From SMWD01 sp002729875 (GTDB taxonomy: Bacteria; Pseudomonadota; Gammaproteobacteria; Steroidobacterales; GCA-2729495): a stretch of 64,000 nt of DNA. Numbering within the stretch: the stretch's first letter is position 1; each line of letters opens with the position of its first letter. The position numbers were made by a program, and so were the translations under genes. The notes below the pieces were generated by a model. It worked only from the letters and a program-made list of their open reading frames with translations. It was not told the DNA's origin and made no database searches. The DNA lies in contig DASCMH010000009.1 in assembly GCA_036010905.1 (NCBI GenBank), positions 124,001 to 188,000 of the forward strand, in the 5' to 3' direction. Of the stretch, positions 17,188-25,745 are shown piece after piece.

Positions 17188-18654
17188 TTAGTTCACTCTT
17201 TCAGAACCTTCGCGCTGTGACAAAATCGCATCCCAGGAATCAAACATTGCCTGTCCGATATAGGGCGAATAACGCGGCCCGACCGGAACCCCCAGGTAAT
17301 CAATCTGTGTACCGTCAATTTCATAATGCTTCGTGTAAGGCTGATCCCACATTGACGGCGGATACTGAACCTGGCTGTAGACCGAATAGCCGGGGAAATT
17401 CTCATAATTCACCATGGCATGATAAAACAGCGTATCGGTATTCTCATTATAGAACTCGATCGGCAGGTTCAGAACATGATCATAGCCGTCTTTTACCCCA
17501 TCCATATAGGCGGCATTCGTCGCCAGAGACAGATGGTTCGGATCCCAGTAGTGATCTGCAAAGTGATCCTGGCTGACAACCACTTCAAAGCGGCTGAAAT
17601 CGTATTGTGACAACAGTTGTTTCGATTCCTCAACCAGCACATCGCGATAGGCCGGCGAGATCTCCAGCCAAGGTTCATTCGGAAACTCTCGCCACGGCAT
17701 ACCGTGCACGGACCAGACCATCTTGACGCTGACACCCTGCGGTAACGTGTCGAGCTTGTCCTTGAGCATCAACAGGTAACCGTCACGAATCGGTTTAAAG
17801 TGTCCGAGCGGCGGCGCGATGATGACCTTGATATCACGGCCATTCAATTTCTCCCACTCCTCGACAGACCCAATGCTGTGCCTGAAGCCGTTATTGAAAT
17901 CCTCATAACCCGAATAAACGACCATTGGCGATGCCAGTACGAATGTCTCGATACCGGTGTCGAGCATGTCAAAAATCTTCTTACGCCACAGCCAGGGTTT
18001 CATCGTATCGGCCTGCTGAAAAATCACGTCCGGATATCTTTCTCCCAGCCGCGCAAGCGCATAATTATTGACAACCTGTTGCTGGTACCTGGCGGGAATT
18101 TTTCTGCCTTCGATACCGCGACCGTGGTACCACAGGCGGGCATAACTAATCGTCTTGCCGGCGGTTGTCGGAATACCGTCCTGTCGACCCGTGTAGACGA
18201 AGTATCCGGTGTCCAGGTGGATTGATTCCTGCGGCGCAATCCATTCGACCAGTCCCTGACGATATAGTTCTATGTAAGGTGTCGAGTAAATATCGTGTTC
18301 GGCACCAAACCGGTCAACAAGTTTATTCGGGGTGAACTCCTCGGTCGAATAATCGCGGTCGGGATCCATTAACGCAATGCCTCGATCAGCGAGCGCCGCG
18401 ATCCGGAATGGCCACGGAATCCGCACGTGGGCGATATGATCGAAAATGTTATTCCACCAGGTCGGGTCAAAATCTTCAGTTTGCGACAGGCCGATCATGA
18501 ACACCCCGGTCCTGCCCTGTGGAACCGAGTCTTGTGTTTTATACATCGCATAGATATCCGGTCCATGCTCACGATTCTTATATTTGAAAGTGCCGTAGCC
18601 ACCAGCAACCACTGCGACTATCAACACCAGAACGGTGATCAGGAATTTCTTCAT
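17188..18654 (-). CDS. Membrane-anchored ferrochelatase-like protein B
   Basis: 488 residues, clearly a tandem paralogue of the next gene downstream: same N-terminal TM anchor, same order of motifs (GVFMIGLSQTEDFDP, APPLGHF, WSVHGMPW, NLPIEFYNENTDTLFYH) and similar length. The His of SVHGMP and the C-terminal Glu/Asp-Thr motif are retained in both copies, arguing against decay. The 60 bp gap suggests one transcript. In HemH the His and Glu bind metal and porphyrin; those roles here are inference. No other heme-biosynthesis gene is in the window. A divergent Tat-SDR gene starts 158 bp away. Confidence 0.7.
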   Translation of the reverse strand: MKKFLITVLVLIVAVVAGGYGTFKYKNREHGPDIYAMYKTQDSVPQGRTGVFMIGLSQTEDFDPTWWNNIFDHIAHVRIPWPFRIAALADRGIALMDPDRDYSTEEFTPNKLVDRFGAEHDIYSTPYIELYRQGLVEWIAPQESIHLDTGYFVYTGRQDGIPTTAGKTISYARLWYHGRGIEGRKIPARYQQQVVNNYALARLGERYPDVIFQQADTMKPWLWRKKIFDMLDTGIETFVLASPMVVYSGYEDFNNGFRHSIGSVEEWEKLNGRDIKVIIAPPLGHFKPIRDGYLLMLKDKLDTLPQGVSVKMVWSVHGMPWREFPNEPWLEISPAYRDVLVEESKQLLSQYDFSRFEVVVSQDHFADHYWDPNHLSLATNAAYMDGVKDGYDHVLNLPIEFYNENTDTLFYHAMVNYENFPGYSVYSQVQYPPSMWDQPYTKHYEIDGTQIDYLGVPVGPRYSPYIGQAMFDSWDAILSQREGSERVN

Positions 18655-18812
18655 TAATCTATCTCCTCTCGATTACCGGGTTCTTTTTGCATTTTTGTGA
18701 CCAGTCGGTCAATTATTCTAAGCCACTTTGACTCATCCCGCCAGTCCGCCATAAAGTGAAACGTGGCTTAGCGAATACCCCCACCATTGCGGTTCTTTGC
18801 TAAAGTACTGCG

Positions 18813-19844
18813 ATGACTTTCTCACTCCAGCGCCGCCGTCTGTTGCTGGCTGCCCCGGCCATTGCCGCAACCCCTTATATAAGCGCTTGCGGGTCTGGTG
18901 ACGAACTGCCCTTACCGGCGGGCGTGCCGATCAGCCCGTTCGATTCTGCATCAACCGCCGAGCAAGTCACCGCCGGCATCGATCTGACCGGCAGGACCGC
19001 GCTCGTAACCGGCTGCAACTCCGGGATCGGCTACGAGACAATGCGGGTACTGGCATTGCGCGGAGCCCACGTATTTGGCTCGGGTCGCACCCTCAGCAAG
19101 GCCACGGACGCCTGCAACAGTGTCAACGGGCACACAACACCGGTTGTTATCGAACTAACCGATCTCAACTCAGTCGTTGCTGCTGCCAGTTTTATTAGGG
19201 CACAAACATCCTCACTCGATATGCTGATCTGCAATGCCGGCATCATGGAGTTGCAAACGCTCGAACAGGTCAATGGCATTGAGAAACAATTTTTCGTCAA
19301 CCATCTTGGCCACTTCGTGCTGATCAACCACTTGCTTACACACATCAGCAACGCACCCCAGGGCCGTATCATCAACGTCAGCAGCGGCTCTGCAATTCGT
19401 CAGGCTCCCGAACAGGGTATCGAGTTTGATAACCTGTCAGGTGAGCGCGATTATGAACCGGGTAAAGCCTACGGCCAGTCAAAGCTTGCCAATGTATTAT
19501 GTACCCTTGAACTGGCCCGGCGACTGCGTACCACCAATACCACCGCCAATGCACTGCGACCCGGTGTTATCCCGACAAATCTTGGTCGCCACATGCCAAC
19601 ATGGAAAGTCTGGGTACTCGAGAATCTTGGCAAACCGTTTACGAAAACGATCCCGCAAGGCGCCGCAACAACCTGCTACGTTGCAACCCACCCGTCCCTG
19701 GTCAAAACCAGCGGCTACTTCTTTAACCATTGCAACCCGCATCGCCCGGGCGGACATACTGAAGATATGCAGATGGCCGCCAAACTCTGGAAGATTTCAG
19801 CACAACTGACGGCAGGCCACCGGGTCTCGACTATTAAAATCTGA
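18813..19844 (+). CDS. Tat-exported short-chain dehydrogenase/reductase, probable lipoprotein
   Basis: 343 residues. The N-terminus has a Tat signal (RRRLLLAA) running into a lipobox ISAC, so the protein is probably folded first, exported and lipidated. The SDR core is complete: TGCNSGIG (NAD(P) binding, about residues 67-74), CNAGIM, VSSGS and YGQSKLAN with the catalytic Tyr/Lys. LRPGVIPTNLGRH follows. It resembles retinol-dehydrogenase-type SDRs. A close paralogue is at 36534-37532. An SDR bound to its cofactor and Tat-exported is unusual; substrate unknown. The ATP-grasp gene follows after 42 bp. Confidence 0.85.
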   Translation: MTFSLQRRRLLLAAPAIAATPYISACGSGDELPLPAGVPISPFDSASTAEQVTAGIDLTGRTALVTGCNSGIGYETMRVLALRGAHVFGSGRTLSKATDACNSVNGHTTPVVIELTDLNSVVAAASFIRAQTSSLDMLICNAGIMELQTLEQVNGIEKQFFVNHLGHFVLINHLLTHISNAPQGRIINVSSGSAIRQAPEQGIEFDNLSGERDYEPGKAYGQSKLANVLCTLELARRLRTTNTTANALRPGVIPTNLGRHMPTWKVWVLENLGKPFTKTIPQGAATTCYVATHPSLVKTSGYFFNHCNPHRPGGHTEDMQMAAKLWKISAQLTAGHRVSTIKI

Positions 19845-19886
19845 TCTGCTGGTCGTCCATAACAACAGCAAGCAGAAGATCGTCGT

Positions 19887-20960
19887 ATGTCTATTTCGCT
19901 GCTCATCGCCGAGGCACTGCACACCCGCAAAGAGTTTGATATCAGTCTCTGGCGTCAGTTACGACAAGCTGTCAGCCTGCGTTACGGCCCTTCCAGGCTC
20001 GACCCATGGGAGTATTTTTTCTTCCGGGTTTTTCTCGATTGTTACTCTGCGAAAGAAAAGAAGCGCTTTGTCGGCTGGCGCCGCGAGATGCAACTGGACC
20101 GATTGGCAAACGCACAGGATGCTCGCGACCCGGCCAATAACAAACTGCTCTGCCATACCCTGCTGGCCGCGAACGACTTGCCACAGGCAAAAATTGTCGG
20201 CATCTACTGTAAGGCTGATCCGCAAATACGCGGCCCGGCAATACTGAACGATGCCGACAGTCTCGCCCTGTTCCTGCGTAATACCGATGGTTACCCCCTG
20301 TTCGTCAAACCCGTACACGGCGCACATGGAGAACAGACCTTTGCTTTGCACGATCTGATCAAAGACGAACTGATACTGGGCTCGGGGGAACGGCTTGGAA
20401 TAACCGACTTCATTGTCCGACTTGCCCCGGCAAGAAAAACCGGCGTCCTGTTCCAGGAATTACTTCACAGTGCCCCTGATCTGGAGACTGTTTGTGGTCC
20501 CCGTCTGACCAGCGTACGAATTATTGTCATCATGACAGCAAAAGGCCCGGAAATTCTCAGTGCGGTATGGCGAGTGCCAACCGGCACCAACATCACCGAT
20601 AACTTCAACTGCGGACGTGACGGCAACATTATTGCCGGCATCGAACTCGGCAGCGGACACCTGCAACGTATCGTGCGCGGTGTAGGCTGGAAAATACTTC
20701 CACTCGACCATCATCCGGATACCGGCAACACCTTCACCGACCTGCGCTTGCCGGATTGGCCGGCAACCCGTTTGCTGTGCCTTGCGGCCGCCGGATTATT
20801 GCCAAACCTTAGCTTGCAGCATTGGGATATCGCACTGACCGACCGCGGCCCGGTCATCCTGGAAATCAATGTAGAGGGCGGTATGCGCACCCATCAAATT
20901 GTGCAGCAACGCGGTATCTACGACGCGCGTTTGCAACGTGCGCTTGAACCCGGAAACTGA
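19887..20960 (+). CDS. Sugar-transfer-associated ATP-grasp protein
   Basis: 357 residues. ATP-grasp features are YPLFVKPVHGAHGEQT (ATP-binding Lys) near residue 135, VLFQELLHSAP near 195, and VILEINVEGGM with Glu/Asn for Mg2+ near 325. It fits the ATP-grasp family found next to polysaccharide-synthesis genes. Members ligate a carboxylate to an amine, often to modify a glycan. Here it follows the Tat-SDR gene by 42 bp and may share its transcript. The N-terminal ~90 residues are helical with many aromatics. The acceptor is unknown. Confidence 0.75.
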   Translation: MSISLLIAEALHTRKEFDISLWRQLRQAVSLRYGPSRLDPWEYFFFRVFLDCYSAKEKKRFVGWRREMQLDRLANAQDARDPANNKLLCHTLLAANDLPQAKIVGIYCKADPQIRGPAILNDADSLALFLRNTDGYPLFVKPVHGAHGEQTFALHDLIKDELILGSGERLGITDFIVRLAPARKTGVLFQELLHSAPDLETVCGPRLTSVRIIVIMTAKGPEILSAVWRVPTGTNITDNFNCGRDGNIIAGIELGSGHLQRIVRGVGWKILPLDHHPDTGNTFTDLRLPDWPATRLLCLAAAGLLPNLSLQHWDIALTDRGPVILEINVEGGMRTHQIVQQRGIYDARLQRALEPGN

Positions 20961-21070
20961 TGAATCCCGCCCCACCCGGCCCTGGTTAAACCGGGAATTT
21001 TGTCTTGGAACGGCTTGACCCTTAGTATGTTGTGGCTGTCGATGCCATCTCACTTGATGAAGGAATACCA

Positions 21071-21949
21071 ATGAAAGTTGCAGTAACCGCAGCCTCCGGA
21101 GGCCTTGGGCAGGCCATACTCAAATACCTGTGCGCAGAAATCGGTGCCGCCAACACGATTGCCGTTGCTCGCTCCCCGGACCGGGTCAGCAGAACGGATA
21201 TCGAGGTACGACGTGGCGACTACCAATCGGTCACCGAGTTAACCGCAGCATTCACCGCCATAGACACGGTTGTAATGATTTCTGCGCCGGTAGGTGACTG
21301 GGATCGAATCTCCATGCACCGTAACGTAATTGAAGCGGCCAAACAGGCCGGGGTAGGGAAAATCCTCTACACCAGCATAGTCGGTAACGGTTTGGAAGAA
21401 GACACCTGGTTCTGGAAAACCCAGCAAATCAATCGACAGGCGGAAATTGACCTGCGTGAATCCGGGCTGGAATGGGTTGTGGCCAGGAACGGGTTGTATA
21501 TCGAAAAAGACCTGGCTCATATCGTAGAGGCAAAAAGTATCGGGGTATATCACAACATCGTCGGAGACGGAAAATGTGGCTACATTTCGGTGGATGAACT
21601 GGCCTATGCCACTGCGAAGCTGGCGATCGATAACCATTCAAATGGGCAGGTATTCAACCTGGTGGGCGAAATCCTGACCCAGGCCCGGCTGGTGGAACTG
21701 GCTAACCAGGTCTTTGCAATGGATGTGCGTTACGAGGTGATCAGCGACGAGGAAAATATCGCGGAACTGATGAAGGATCCAAAAATTGCCGCACGTGGCG
21801 AAAAAGTTGCCCGGATGCTAACCGGCTGTTTCCAGGCGGTGCGCATCGGGGCCTTTGACGTTGAATCAGATTTCCAGCGCGCTGCCGGGCGGGCGGTTAA
21901 ATCAACCCTGGAGATGATCCGCGAGCAGCAGCAAATTATGGCCGGGTAA
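21071..21949 (+). CDS. NmrA-like NAD(P)-binding reductase
   Basis: 292 residues from the ATG at 21071, which has AAGGA upstream; an earlier in-frame start at 21032 is poorer. The glycine motif is TAASGGLGQAI at residues 6-16, with DTVVMISAP, KILYTSIVGN and VARNGLYIE following, typical of the NmrA/quinone-oxidoreductase-2 (YtfG-like) group. Unlike the related protein at 58404-59099 it has no signal peptide and is cytoplasmic. It may reduce quinones or sense the NADP redox state. Its stop lies 39 bp from the convergent MFS gene. Confidence 0.8.
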   Translation: MKVAVTAASGGLGQAILKYLCAEIGAANTIAVARSPDRVSRTDIEVRRGDYQSVTELTAAFTAIDTVVMISAPVGDWDRISMHRNVIEAAKQAGVGKILYTSIVGNGLEEDTWFWKTQQINRQAEIDLRESGLEWVVARNGLYIEKDLAHIVEAKSIGVYHNIVGDGKCGYISVDELAYATAKLAIDNHSNGQVFNLVGEILTQARLVELANQVFAMDVRYEVISDEENIAELMKDPKIAARGEKVARMLTGCFQAVRIGAFDVESDFQRAAGRAVKSTLEMIREQQQIMAG

Positions 21950-21988
21950 CCACCCGCAACAGGGGTTTGCAGCCGCGTCCTATGTCAA

Positions 21989-23335
21989 TCACTGTAACTG
22001 CCTTACGCGCTTAAAGGGCTGCATAGCGCTCCATATCAACAGGCCTGCCAGCAGAATACTCAAGCAGTTCACCAATGCGACGGATGCGCCGACTGCCATC
22101 TCATCATGTAGCACATATTCCGTGATGAATCCCACCAGGGTGGGGCCTGCTGTGGTTGAGAGTATATTCAGGGCCAGCATCCAGAGCGCAGAAAGCTGCG
22201 CACGCATCTGGTTGGGCACAAATAATTGCAGGGTTGCCGGGGCAGCCGCGATCGGCATGCTGGCAAAAAACACAAACGGACACAACAGCACGATAGTGAC
22301 CGAACTGTTGGTCAGCATGGTAGAAAAGAACACCAACGGTAGCAGCATTGCTGCCGAGAGTAATCCCACCCGAAATGTCGCATCGGTATATCCACGGTGG
22401 TGCAGCTTATCGATCAACCAACCGCCAAAACAAACTCCTGCGGGCGAAAAAATCACCAGTATCAACCCCAGGGTAAAGCCGCTATCTGCCCGGGTGTAAT
22501 CGTGTACCCGACTCATGTACGCGGGGACCCAGGTAATAAAAGTAGTCAACGGCACCGCCATTAATGCAAAACCGGCAAACAGCGATGCAAACAAGCGCCC
22601 ATTGGTTTTTACATAGCCAGCCACCTGTCGCAACGGAATTCCGTCATCGTGACCTTCGAGCTTGCCGCGACGTGCCGGTTCCTTGACGGTCAGCATCAGC
22701 AGAGCAATCAGCACACCGGGTAACCCAACCACCATAAAAGCCATTTGCCAGGGCTTCATCAGCCCTATCACCGGAAAGTCGACGGAACCCATGGCGGAAA
22801 GTATCTTGATCACGATACCGCCGGCCAGAAAAGCAATACCCGCGCCAAACAGTGCACCCGCCTGATATACCCCCAGCGCACGACCCAGTTTTTCCCGCGG
22901 GAAAAGATCTGCAATCATGGAATAGGCCGATGGTGACAAAGCTGCTTCACCAACACCCACACCAACACGCATCAGGAAGAGGGTAAAAAAACTTTTTGCC
23001 AGACCACAGGCAGCGGTCATCAGGCTCCACAGGAAGATACCCGCGGTAATAATATTCCGGCGACTATGACGGTCGGCCAACCAACCGATTGGAATCCCGA
23101 CCAGGGCATAGAAAATCGCAAATGCCAGCCCCTGCAGCAGCCCGATACCAAAATCTGTGATCGCCAGATCCTGCTTAATGGGTTCCACCAGCAACGCAAT
23201 AATGATTCGATCCATGAAGGAAAAATTAAATGCAATGACGAGAATGGACAGCGCGTACCAGGCGCGACCGGCACCGGGCCATGCAGGCGGATTGCCGGGC
23301 GCGCCTGCAGGTGACGACCGACCGATGTTGCTCAA
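21989..23335 (-). CDS. MFS transporter
   Basis: About 448 residues with 12 TM helices. MFS signatures include GIPIGWLADRHSRRNII (loop 2-3 motif) and GVGEAALSPSAYSMIADLFP, typical of the spinster-like / anion:cation symporter branch. I place the start at a TTG (23335) because a perfect GGAGG lies 7 bp upstream; the frame is open up to 23437 but that extension is Pro/Gly/Cys-rich and not protein-like. Substrate cannot be assigned; related transporters move organic acids, phenolics or lipids. Confidence 0.85.
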   Translation of the reverse strand: MSNIGRSSPAGAPGNPPAWPGAGRAWYALSILVIAFNFSFMDRIIIALLVEPIKQDLAITDFGIGLLQGLAFAIFYALVGIPIGWLADRHSRRNIITAGIFLWSLMTAACGLAKSFFTLFLMRVGVGVGEAALSPSAYSMIADLFPREKLGRALGVYQAGALFGAGIAFLAGGIVIKILSAMGSVDFPVIGLMKPWQMAFMVVGLPGVLIALLMLTVKEPARRGKLEGHDDGIPLRQVAGYVKTNGRLFASLFAGFALMAVPLTTFITWVPAYMSRVHDYTRADSGFTLGLILVIFSPAGVCFGGWLIDKLHHRGYTDATFRVGLLSAAMLLPLVFFSTMLTNSSVTIVLLCPFVFFASMPIAAAPATLQLFVPNQMRAQLSALWMLALNILSTTAGPTLVGFITEYVLHDEMAVGASVALVNCLSILLAGLLIWSAMQPFKRVRQLQ

Positions 23336-23717
23336 GCCACGGCCTCCGGGGCAGCACCCCGGCAAACAAGCAAATCTTTGCTTGGCATCCCCATACTCGC
23401 AATGATCCCCCCTTGGCCCAAACGGCCACGCTGGCAAGCATACCTACTTTCATTGGCTTCACACAGTAATCCTTCAAAACCCTGATGCTGCCTGAGATCG
23501 AATGTGCCGGTCACAGCCGCGTATTGCAGCGCATATTGATCCTGAAACCCGCGCTTGCATTGGGCGAACCGCGCATGGAGACGGTCAGGGATCAGGCACC
23601 CAACCGGCACCAACCATCCGCCGCCTGGCGGCCGGCTTTATGCGCCGCATTACCCCGCGTAATATTAGTAAATCAAGGTATAAATCAGGATCAGTCCCCA
23701 CTACACGGAGAAAGTCG
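23336..23717. other. Intergenic region, divergent promoters expected
   Basis: A 382 bp gap between the minus-strand MFS gene and the plus-strand binding-protein gene. It has the GGAGG Shine-Dalgarno of the MFS gene (23343-23347) and GGAGA at 23707-23711 before the ATG at 23718. Open frames cross it on both strands but have no protein-like composition or start context. Promoters for both genes should lie here; I see no convincing -35/-10 pair. Confidence 0.4.
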
Positions 23718-24755
23718 ATGAGTCTCAGGAATCACACAATTGCTACTTTCTTTTTCGCCGGTGTATTACTGGCGATGACATGCAACCTATCAGCCGCACC
23801 GAAAGTCTCGGCGATCGATGAACTGCCCAGCCGCAGCGGTGACTGGTCTGCCGCAGAAGTGGCGCGGGGGCGCGAGCAACTGATCCGGGCATTTGATGCC
23901 GGTTGGATCCGCTTCATCACCGCGCGCAAAGACCAGGCTATTCTGGCCAAGGAACCACCCAATCAGCCTGGTGCAGCAAAACACTATGTCGTGCGCATGG
24001 CCGATTGCCTGCCACAACCCGAAATTGCCCATTGGCCCGAACAACCCGTCGGCATGTTCAAAGACATTCTTGATACCGGCATCATTCGCCAGCTGGTGCA
24101 GGCTGTCCCGGAAACTCCGGCCAACACGTCCTGGTATTTTTCAAATATCGGCCGCCAATACCAGGCGGGCGTCATTGCTGAAATTGAACAGCACTACGGG
24201 GTCAAGCTTAAAGTTGAAAGTGTCGTCGTGGCACCGGGGCGATTACCCATCACATCGATACTGAATGACGGCAAAATTGATTTTGTCACCCAACTGAATG
24301 CAACCGGCGGCAACAGCCAGGGCTTGCGACGACGCGTATCGCGGCGCTTTAGTTGTACCATGTCAGCCTCAAGCCAGTTCATTCATATTCCCGAAGACTC
24401 GCAACTCACCGGGGAGATCAACAGCCTGAACGACCTGATGGCACGACCCGACATCAGTATCTGCGCCGGACCGCTGACGACCCAGACCGCCCAGGCGTAT
24501 ATGCCTGAACACACCGTCAGAACAAAATATGTCAACGACCTGACCGGTTGCGACAAGGCCGTCAAGAAAGGCAAGCTCGACGTTATCATTAACCCCCTGC
24601 ATGACCTGAAGGTAGCCGGAATCGATGGTTACAAATCCGTGCACACACTGCTGGTGGCCGGCACACCTTTATGGGTCGCCGCCGAGGGTATCGAGTGCCC
24701 GTCAGATAACAACCCAAAAACCGAGGACGAATGTTTTGAAATCGAGGCCCCCTGA
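23718..24755 (+). CDS. Periplasmic solute-binding-like protein (SBP family 3-like)
   Basis: 345 residues from the ATG at 23718, with GGAGA 6 bp upstream; the longer open frame from 23502 is not supported. A signal peptide (residues 1-26, cleavage after LSAA) precedes a bilobal binding-protein pattern: IEQHYGVKLKVESVVVAPGR, ILNDGKIDFVTQLNATGG near 190-210, INSLNDLMARPDISICAG, and a final KLDVIINPLHD. Four to six cysteines suggest disulfides. No ABC transporter genes are adjacent, so it may serve a distant transporter or act as a sensor ligand-binding protein. GreB follows after 33 bp. Confidence 0.65.
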   Translation: MSLRNHTIATFFFAGVLLAMTCNLSAAPKVSAIDELPSRSGDWSAAEVARGREQLIRAFDAGWIRFITARKDQAILAKEPPNQPGAAKHYVVRMADCLPQPEIAHWPEQPVGMFKDILDTGIIRQLVQAVPETPANTSWYFSNIGRQYQAGVIAEIEQHYGVKLKVESVVVAPGRLPITSILNDGKIDFVTQLNATGGNSQGLRRRVSRRFSCTMSASSQFIHIPEDSQLTGEINSLNDLMARPDISICAGPLTTQTAQAYMPEHTVRTKYVNDLTGCDKAVKKGKLDVIINPLHDLKVAGIDGYKSVHTLLVAGTPLWVAAEGIECPSDNNPKTEDECFEIEAP

Positions 24756-24788
24756 CAACCTGCGAAAGCAGACTGTGCCCGGTTAATA

Positions 24789-25280
24789 ATGGGACGCTGG
24801 AAGCCACCACCGCCGAAGTCATCACCTTATATAACGCCCGCTGGTTTCGACGCGTTGCAGGCTGATTTAAAGTCCCTGTGGACACGCCGTGCTGATGTCG
24901 TCAAAGCGCTCTCGGCGGCGGCCGCAGAAGGCGATCGTTCCGAGAATGCGGAGTACATTTACCGGAAGAAGGAGCTTGGTGGCATTGATTCACGCATCCG
25001 TTACCTGCAAAAACGGCTTCCGGGTCTGAATATTGTGCGTAAAACTCCGCACAGCGACCGGGTTCACTTCGGTGCCTGGGTCACGATTGAACGTGACGAC
25101 GGCTCACAGGTAGAGTACCGCATCGTCGGTGCGGATGAGGCGGACGCAGCCAACGGTCTGATCAGCATCGACTCCCCGCTGGCCCGTGCGATGTTAAAAA
25201 AATTACCCGGCGATGAATTAATGCTGAACATTAACGAACGTTGCGAGGAACTCATCATCAATCGTATTCGGTATGAGTAA
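24789..25280 (+). CDS. greB: Transcription elongation factor GreB
   Basis: 163 residues, the normal GreB length. The N-terminal coiled coil carries GDRSENAEYIYRKKELG, the acidic-tip region that enters the RNA polymerase secondary channel and stimulates transcript cleavage. It is followed by the FKBP-like C-terminal domain (VHFGAWVTIERDDGSQVEY, ISIDSPLARAMLKK). YRKKEL in place of the GreA sequence favours GreB over GreA. It rescues backtracked polymerase in the cytoplasm. It is transcribed with, or just after, the binding-protein gene; EF-G follows after 465 bp. Confidence 0.95.
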   Translation: MGRWKPPPPKSSPYITPAGFDALQADLKSLWTRRADVVKALSAAAAEGDRSENAEYIYRKKELGGIDSRIRYLQKRLPGLNIVRKTPHSDRVHFGAWVTIERDDGSQVEYRIVGADEADAANGLISIDSPLARAMLKKLPGDELMLNINERCEELIINRIRYE

Positions 25281-25745
25281 TTCAGTGGAAATCCCCATAT
25301 TTCATTTGACCTGATGGGCATCAGATCCCGGCCTTTTGCCGACCCGGCACCACGGCTCATCACGCTATCCACCCCCGGACTGCCGGCGGCAAAGACCAGA
25401 TCAACCCCCTAATATCGTTGCAACCCGCCGCCAAAGACCGGATTCCGGATTTGCCGCCCCCCTGAAAGTCAAGCGTAGCAAGGGCATCCCAAACTTTACC
25501 AATACTCTAGCCCAGACAATCTTCTCTTGGTATTATCCGCGCCCGGAAAGCCGGTCGATTGTTGTGGCAGTAGATTTGTGACGATCTTTACTGCCCCGCG
25601 CCGGCAATGAGTGACTGGCCGGGCACTTAGGTCAAATGGCACTTTTGTGATCCTTTTAATATGAGTGCATACCCCGAATACGATAAGCTGACGCGTTAGC
25701 TACAGCAGATGATTTGTTGATTAAACCTTATTATGAAGAACGAAC
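25281..25745. other. Intergenic region upstream of EF-G
   Basis: 465 bp without a supported gene. A short open frame at 25336-25581 is Pro/Arg-rich and has no good start. Its last ~120 bp become AT-richer and end with GAAGAACGAAC before the EF-G ATG, so the EF-G promoter and leader probably lie here. No terminator, riboswitch or repeat is evident to me. Confidence 0.35.

Noticed and set aside
23485..23721. Open frame in the MFS-SBP gap
   Set aside because: No Shine-Dalgarno, atypical composition, and it overlaps the better supported start at 23718.
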